Shown here in pieces: positions 61,297-64,000 of a stretch of 64,000 bases of DNA. Position numbers and translations under genes: made by a program. Position 1 is the first letter of the stretch. Every line of letters begins with the position of its first letter. The stretch is from Prevotella sp. 885 (GTDB lineage Bacteria > Bacteroidota > Bacteroidia > Bacteroidales > Bacteroidaceae): NCBI RefSeq assembly GCF_002265625.1, contig NZ_NOVE01000003.1:124001-188000 (forward strand), given 5' to 3'. The notes beneath the pieces were generated by a model. It had not been told where the DNA came from and did not search any database. It saw nothing but the letters and a program-made list of their open reading frames with translations.

Positions 61297-61369
61297 GCAC
61301 CCTTAGCTCAGTTGGTAGAGCAACTGACTCTTAATCAGTGGGTCTAGGGTTCGAATCCCTAAGGGTGTA
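61297..61369 (+). tRNA. tRNA-Lys (anticodon CTT)
   Basis: The 73-nt gene folds into a full cloverleaf: acceptor GCACCCT/AGGGTGT (G1 pairs with U72), T8, A9, D arm GCTC, anticodon stem ACTGA/TCAGT with loop CTCTTAA, and T arm around GGTTCGAAT. CCA is not encoded. The gene is alone and ends with its own terminator. Confidence 0.97.
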
Positions 61370-61375
61370 CAAAAG

Positions 61376-61405
61376 AGCGTTGACTTTACGGTCAGCGCTT
61401 TTTTT
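61376..61405 (+). terminator. Terminator after tRNA-Lys
   Basis: AGCGTTGAC (61376-61384) pairs with GTCAGCGCT (61391-61399) with one G-U pair, followed by seven T residues. Confidence 0.92.
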
Positions 61406-61470
61406 GTGTCTTTAAGTTTCTTTTCTGTTCAAAGATGCAATATGTAAGCGTACTTCACGTTATTATATAA

Positions 61471-62931
61471 ATGAAAATACTGTATTTGAACATATTATTT
61501 GCGCTTAGCCTTCTTGGGTTTTGCGCTTGTGACGATGGGGACAGCTTTACTGATTCTCCAAGCAATCTCTTGTCTTTTTCTGTAGATACGGTCAGATTTG
61601 ACACCATATTCTCCACCGTGCCGTCTTCAACAAGGTCGTTTTGGGTGCATAACAGGTCGGGAAAGGGCCTACGCTGCACGAACGTACGCTTGGAGGGCGG
61701 CAACCAGTCGGGCTACCGTGTGAATGTTGACGGCGTTTATCTTAGTCCGGAGCAAGGCTACAAGGCCAACGACATAGAGGTGAGAGACAAGGACAGCATT
61801 CGCGTGTTTGTGGAGCTTACGTCAAACGTTACCTTTACGGACAAACCGAAAGAATTGAACGACAATCTGGTGTTTACGCTTGAGAGCGGACGACAGCAGA
61901 AAGTGGTGCTCAACGCCTTCTCGTGGGACGCTACGCTGCTGAAGGACGTAACCATTAGCAAGGACTCGACGTTGGCATCTTCAGGGAAGCCGATGGTGGT
62001 CTACGGCGGGCTGACGGTGGAGGAGGGCGCTACGCTGACATTGGCAGCCGGAACCACCCTCTATTTTCATGGCAACGCAGGAATGACCGTAAAGGGACGC
62101 TTGCTCAGCAAGGGCACGGAGGAGGCTAACGTGGTGCTAAGAGGCGACAGACTGGACCGCATGTTCGACTATCTGCCTTACGACCGTGTGAGCGGACAAT
62201 GGCAAGGCATCCGCTTCGAGGAAACCTCATACGACAACGAGATGACGTACACCGACCTGCACGGAGCCTTTAACGGCATTGTGGCAGACTCCTCGGACGT
62301 TAGCCGCAACAAGCTGACGCTGGCAAACTCAACCGTACATAACTGTCAGGGCGACTGCGTGCGCCTTGTGAATGCGAAGGCAAGCATCGTGAACTGTCAG
62401 CTTACGAATGCGCTCGGGCATTGCTTGGCTGTGGACGGAGGAGAGGTGAGCGTGCAGAATTCCACCTTGGCACAGTTCTATCCCTTCGACGCTTCACGTG
62501 GCACAGCCCTGTATTTCTCGGCTACGGACAATCCGTTGCTGGCTTTGGAATGTCGCAACAGCCTGGTGACCGGATATTCGGACGACGAGATGACCGGTGT
62601 GCATGGAGGCGAGGACAACGAGAACGCCTTCAACTATATGTTCTATGACTGCGTGATGCGAACGCCGGAAGCAGAAGACGAAGAGCAGAAGAAGCATTTC
62701 ACGAACGTAGTGTTTGAGGACGTGAAGGACACCGTCAGCTACGGTCAGAAGCATTTCGTGAAGATAGACGGCGATCAGCAGGATTACGACTTCCATCTGC
62801 GCAAGGAGTCGGCTGCCATAGACAAGGCCAATCCTGAATCTGCCACAAAGACAGACCGAGACGGACGCAGCAGAGACGAGAAGCCCGACGTGGGAGCTTA
62901 CGAGTATGTGGGCGGAGACGACGAAGAATAA
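61471..62931 (+). CDS. Beta-helix lipoprotein
   Basis: The 486-residue protein has a lipoprotein signal (lipobox GFCAC with the acylated cysteine at residue 20), a beta-sandwich-like N-terminal part (about 30-155) and a right-handed parallel beta-helix (about 165-400) with strings such as LTLANSTVHNCQGDCVRLVNAKASIVNC cut into rungs. The C-terminal DGRSRDEKPDVGAYEY is a conserved end of such cell-surface beta-helix proteins. It is likely surface-exposed; ligand and function are unknown. It precedes cdd by 25 nt. Confidence 0.85.
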   Translation: MKILYLNILFALSLLGFCACDDGDSFTDSPSNLLSFSVDTVRFDTIFSTVPSSTRSFWVHNRSGKGLRCTNVRLEGGNQSGYRVNVDGVYLSPEQGYKANDIEVRDKDSIRVFVELTSNVTFTDKPKELNDNLVFTLESGRQQKVVLNAFSWDATLLKDVTISKDSTLASSGKPMVVYGGLTVEEGATLTLAAGTTLYFHGNAGMTVKGRLLSKGTEEANVVLRGDRLDRMFDYLPYDRVSGQWQGIRFEETSYDNEMTYTDLHGAFNGIVADSSDVSRNKLTLANSTVHNCQGDCVRLVNAKASIVNCQLTNALGHCLAVDGGEVSVQNSTLAQFYPFDASRGTALYFSATDNPLLALECRNSLVTGYSDDEMTGVHGGEDNENAFNYMFYDCVMRTPEAEDEEQKKHFTNVVFEDVKDTVSYGQKHFVKIDGDQQDYDFHLRKESAAIDKANPESATKTDRDGRSRDEKPDVGAYEYVGGDDEE

Positions 62932-62956
62932 ACCTTTTTAAATTATACACCTGAAT

Positions 62957-63436
62957 ATGAACGAGATAAAACTTAACATAACGATAAAGCATTATCAGCT
63001 GGACGAACTGTCGGCTGACGACCGCGAACTTGTGGAGAGAGCCGTACAAGCCACGTACAACGCTTACGCAGAATACAGCCACTTCTATGTTGGAGCGGCA
63101 GTACGCCTTGCTGACGGTAGCATCGTCATCGGTGCCAATCAGGAGAACGCCGCATTCCCGTCCGGACTGTGTGCGGAGCGAACAGCCCTCTTTGCTGCCC
63201 AAGCCAACCATCCCGACCAGAGCGTCCATACGTTAGCCATTGCTGCCCGAAACGATAACGGACTGCTGGACGACCCCGTTAGTCCTTGTGGCGCTTGCCG
63301 TCAGGTTATTCTCGGCGTGGAAGACCGCTACAAGCAACCCATCCGCATCCTCCTTTATGGAAAGAAAGGTGTCTATAGCGTTATGTCAGCAAAGGATTTG
63401 CTGCCCTTGTCATTCGTCGATTCTTCGATGAAGTGA
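62957..63436 (+). CDS. cdd: Cytidine deaminase
   Basis: The 159-residue enzyme deaminates cytidine and deoxycytidine. The zinc motif CAERTALFAA (C and catalytic E, near residue 73) and PCGACRQVI (two cysteines, near 112) are intact, and the N-terminal SHFYVGAAV matches the family. Length is normal for the tetrameric type. It follows the beta-helix lipoprotein gene closely and may be co-transcribed with it. Confidence 0.95.
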   Translation: MNEIKLNITIKHYQLDELSADDRELVERAVQATYNAYAEYSHFYVGAAVRLADGSIVIGANQENAAFPSGLCAERTALFAAQANHPDQSVHTLAIAARNDNGLLDDPVSPCGACRQVILGVEDRYKQPIRILLYGKKGVYSVMSAKDLLPLSFVDSSMK

Positions 63437-63452
63437 TATTTTTGCTAAACCA

Positions 63453-63485
63453 TTGTCGTGTTTTTCGTTTTTTTTCGTACATTTG
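63453..63485 (+). promoter_or_regulatory. Promoter for the carboxyltransferase gene
   Basis: TTG (63453-63455), a 22-nt spacer and TACATTTG (63478-63485) lie about 95 nt before the ATG at 63580. Confidence 0.6.
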
Positions 63486-63579
63486 CACCTTAATAAGGAC
63501 AAGAGCAATGATGACGGAAAACGAGAAGTCAGTCACGGCTTATCTTTATCATTCAGAATATTATTAGACAATCATAAAA

Positions 63580-64000
63580 ATGAGCAAACAAGTAGAGAAA
63601 ATCAAGGAATTGGTCGCAAAGCGTGAGCAGGCCCGTCTTGGCGGTGGCGAGAAGGCCATCGAGAAGCAGCACGCACGTGGCAAGTATACAGCACGTGAGC
63701 GTATAGAGATGCTCGTCGATGAGGGTTCGTTCGAGGAGTACGACATGTTTAAGAAGCATCGTTGCACCAACTTCGGAATGGAGAAGAAGCACTATTACGG
63801 CGACGGCGTCGTAGCAGGTAGCGCAACTGTTGACGGAAGACTGGTGTATGTTTATGCACAGGACTTCACCGTGAACGGCGGTTCGTTGTCAGAGACAATG
63901 GCACAGAAGATCTGCAAGGTTATGGACATGGCCATGACAATGGGTGCGCCGGTTATCTGCATGAACGACTCGGGTGGTGCACGTATTCAGGAAGGCATCT
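63580..64000 (+). CDS. Acyl-CoA carboxylase carboxyltransferase subunit (partial, 3' end cut by the window)
   Basis: The visible 140 codons begin [19 protein letters not shown] and show [20 protein letters not shown] near residue 34, [17 protein letters not shown] near 89 and the acyl-CoA-binding [12 protein letters not shown] at the edge. This matches the beta subunit of propionyl-CoA carboxylase or methylmalonyl-CoA decarboxylase (pccB/mmdA), which in Bacteroidales serves the propionate-forming succinate pathway. Which of the two it is cannot be decided without the downstream genes. Confidence 0.93.
   Translation, partial: MSKQVEKIKELVAKREQARLGGGEKAIEKQHARGKYTARERIEMLVDEGSFEEYDMFKKHRCTNFGMEKKHYYGDGVVAGSATVDGRLVYVYAQDFTVNGGSLSETMAQKICKVMDMAMTMGAPVICMNDSGGARIQEGI

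Overview
The window looks like chromosomal DNA of a Bacteroidales bacterium, most likely Prevotella/Segatella or a close relative. The evidence is: Bacteroidetes-type promoters (-33 TTTG or TTG, 19-21 nt spacer, -7 TAnnTTTG) before many genes with almost no Shine-Dalgarno signal; a Rho with a long disordered insertion; a type IX secretion plug protein; a GT3-like glycogen synthase; short SerA and MetH forms; and the DUF4295 gene after rpmB-rpmG. Genus-level assignment is inference.

Layout. 1-7300 is an accessory, defence- or repair-like island: a YhcG/DUF1016 nuclease, a PLD-helicase-DUF3427 protein, a NUDIX hydrolase, a damaged RhuM gene and an orphan Vsr endonuclease. 7438-42375 is mostly core: kdsB, glgA-glgP, pyk, serC-serA-DUF1015-IMPACT, an FHA/SPOR pair, a TonB receptor with a T9SS plug gene, ABC-F, rho-uvrA, rpsA, an MltF-like transglycosylase, a HisC-like aminotransferase without its PLP lysine, rpsF-rpsR-rplI, pgk and queC. 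greA follows after a repeat-filled gap.

43572-52706 is a second accessory island. On the minus strand it has two HU-like genes and a small membrane protein. On the plus strand it has a RAYT/HUH transposase fused through a Ser-Ala-Pro minisatellite to a DprA-like domain, a tightly packed three-gene operon that I do not recognise (46567-48847), a BRO-N antirepressor behind a promoter-proximal terminator hairpin, an OB-like small gene, a primase-helicase (DUF3987) gene broken by an internal deletion, and a DUF5675 gene. 52854-64000 returns to core: DMP19-smpB-metH-map, tsaD, cinA, rpmB-rpmG-DUF4295, a small lytic transglycosylase behind a structured leader, tRNA-Lys(CTT), a beta-helix lipoprotein, cdd and the start of a biotin-dependent carboxyltransferase.

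Themes. Two families of long imperfect palindromes occur between genes: AATTAGGAGTTTTGAA-type elements that supply stop codons, and ATCCGTG-type elements. The RAYT-like enzyme at 45112 is a candidate mobiliser. At least two genes (20912 minus, 52854 plus) have a full promoter ending only 6 nt before the ATG, which suggests leaderless mRNAs. The best candidates for new biology are the 46567-48847 operon, the RAYT-DprA fusion, the lysine-less HisC paralogue, and the two structured leader RNAs at 49039 and 60382.
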